Below are positions 62,930-64,000 of a stretch of DNA of 64,000 bases, in pieces. The DNA comes from Enterococcus ureasiticus. GTDB lineage: Bacteria; Bacillota; Bacilli; Lactobacillales; Enterococcaceae. The DNA is taken from assembly GCF_001730285.1 (NCBI RefSeq), contig NZ_MIJZ01000001.1, positions 434,001 to 498,000 of the forward strand, in the 5' to 3' direction. The notes beneath the pieces are model-generated. The model saw nothing but the letters and a program-made list of their open reading frames with translations, searched no databases and had not been told where the DNA came from. Every line of letters begins with the position of its first letter. Positions within the stretch are counted from its first letter, which is position 1. Position numbers and translations under genes: made by a program.

Positions 62930-64000
62930 TTATTTTTGCTTATAGGTACTTAAAAACTCACGCATTTTTTCAGTAGTGAATTTCAGGTCTTCCATCTTCG
63001 GTAGATAGACGATTCTAAAATGATCTGGCTGAGTCCAATTGAAGCCTCCACCGTGCACAAGTAAAATATGATGTTCATGAAGAAAATCCAGTACGAACTT
63101 TTCATCATCATAAATATTAAAACGAGCAGTGTCGATTTTAGGGAAAATATAAAATGCGGCTTTCGGTTTTACAGCTGAAAGTCCAGGAATATCATTGATC
63201 GCGTTGTAAATATATTCCCGCTGCTCATAGATTCTTCCTCCTGGCAATAATAAATCATCCACACTTTGATACCCGCCTAATGCGGTTTGAATAATTTGTT
63301 GAGATAATACATTTGAGCACAAACGCATTGAAGCCAACATATTTAAACCTTCGATATAGCCTTTAACGTGTTTTTTATTTCCACTAAGTACCATCCAACC
63401 ACAACGAAAACCTGCAACTCTATGTGATTTAGAGAGTCCATTTAAGGTAACAACAAACAAATCTGGCGCTAACGTTGCAATTGGAATATGGGTCAATCCA
63501 TCCATCACCAAACGATCATAGATTTCATCTGAGAAAATGATCAAATCATTTTGTCTTGCTATTTCGACGATCTGTTCAAGGATTTCCTTAGGATATAATG
63601 CTCCTGTCGGATTATTCGGATTGATCAAAACAATAGCTTTGGTATTTGTCGTAACCTTAGATTTGATATCATCGATGTCTGGGTACCATTCAGCTTGTTC
63701 ATCGCAAATATAATGAACAGGATTACCACCAGCTAAAGAGATCGAAGCTGTCCATAACGGGTAATCTGGCATTGGAACTAAAACTTCATCTCCATTATTC
63801 AAAAGCCCTTGCATACACATTGAAATCAGTTCGCTGACTCCATTACCTGTATAAATATCATTGATCGTTACATTAGGAAACCCTTTGACTTGGCAATATT
63901 GTTCGATTGCTTTGCGTGCTGAAAAGATTCCTTTTGAATCAGAGTATCCTTCTGAATTACGAACATTCATAATCATGTCGCGAACCACTTCATTTGGCGC
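62930..64000 (-). CDS. PLP-dependent alanine-type aminotransferase, partial (5' end beyond the right edge)
   Basis: Class I/II aminotransferase of the AlaA/YfbQ type (about 405 residues; the last 356 or so are visible). YTGNGVSELISMCMQGLL, LINPNNPTGALYP, FSDEIYDRLVMDG (PLP-binding Asp/Tyr) and the PLP lysine in LNGLSKSHRVAGFRCGWM are clear, with the carboxylate-binding Arg in HFRIVYLP near the C-terminus. The frame is open to the edge, so the first ATG inside the window is not the start. AlaA relatives use alanine, glutamate and sometimes branched or aromatic substrates. Confidence 0.92.
   Translation of the reverse strand, partial: APNEVVRDMIMNVRNSEGYSDSKGIFSARKAIEQYCQVKGFPNVTINDIYTGNGVSELISMCMQGLLNNGDEVLVPMPDYPLWTASISLAGGNPVHYICDEQAEWYPDIDDIKSKVTTNTKAIVLINPNNPTGALYPKEILEQIVEIARQNDLIIFSDEIYDRLVMDGLTHIPIATLAPDLFVVTLNGLSKSHRVAGFRCGWMVLSGNKKHVKGYIEGLNMLASMRLCSNVLSQQIIQTALGGYQSVDDLLLPGGRIYEQREYIYNAINDIPGLSAVKPKAAFYIFPKIDTARFNIYDDEKFVLDFLHEHHILLVHGGGFNWTQPDHFRIVYLPKMEDLKFTTEKMREFLSTYKQK

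Overview
The window is chromosomal DNA of a low-GC Gram-positive bacterium, most likely an Enterococcus of the E. faecalis side of the genus. Supporting signs are AT-rich codon use, strong AGGAGG ribosome sites, an LPXTG-anchored nucleotidase, a vitamin B6 locus with an ECF S component, a MurNAc recycling operon, and the Firmicutes gene orders ylaN-ftsW-pyc, ylbF-ylbG-rsmD-coaD-ylbL and comEA-comEB-comEC-holA. The genus is inferred from gene content; the species cannot be fixed by eye. No transposase, phage module, tRNA, rRNA or CRISPR array was seen.

Layout. 1-7.5 kb: thrC (cut by the left edge), hom, a zinc-type ArsR repressor, proC, phosphoglucomutase, a nitroreductase and a MocR/PdxR-type regulator. 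7.5-9.3 kb: divergent B6 salvage genes (kinase plus ECF S component), with a 61-bp direct repeat in between. 9.3-10.7 kb: a PadR repressor and membrane protein pair with its operator. 10.7-14.8 kb: purine interconversion (guaC, an NCS2 permease, guaD) with PurBox-like sites. 14.8-16.9 kb: a small membrane protein, an MBL hydrolase and a histidine phosphatase. 16.9-23.1 kb: the murR, murP, murQ, mupG cluster, a glucose-type IIA and uppP. 23.1-25.2 kb: a P1B-4 metal ATPase behind two Fur-type boxes. 25.2-28.1 kb: an HD phosphohydrolase, a PhoU-like protein with pit, and rpsT. 28.2-33.8 kb: holA and the late competence genes, flanked by two decayed genes. 33.8-42.9 kb: the ylb cluster, pyc, ftsW and ylaN. 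43-51.2 kb: a 51-residue membrane protein, adhP, pyk, pfkA and dnaE. 51.2-59.5 kb: an MFS exporter, a second NCS2 permease with a PurBox and a foldable leader, an unknown membrane protein, the surface 5'-nucleotidase, a DUF1361 protein and a HAD phosphatase. 59.6-64 kb: a Phd-like protein, nagA, an Rgg-like regulator, a DUF2187 protein and an aminotransferase cut by the right edge.

Three themes link the genes. First, purine salvage: surface nucleotidase, two NCS2 permeases, guanine deaminase and GMP reductase, where guaC, guaD and one permease share the same AAACACGAAC core upstream. Second, cell wall and amino sugar recycling: MurNAc uptake and breakdown, UppP, NagA and FtsW. Third, small regulator-target pairs whose operators are visible: MurR, PadR, a PdxR-like protein, a Fur-type site and an Rgg-like neighbour. 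Most of the window is ordinary core genome. I found no clearly new multi-gene system; the best leads are regulatory sites, a likely non-AUG start of comEC, a structured leader, a tiny gene, two pseudogenes and a few uncharacterised genes.
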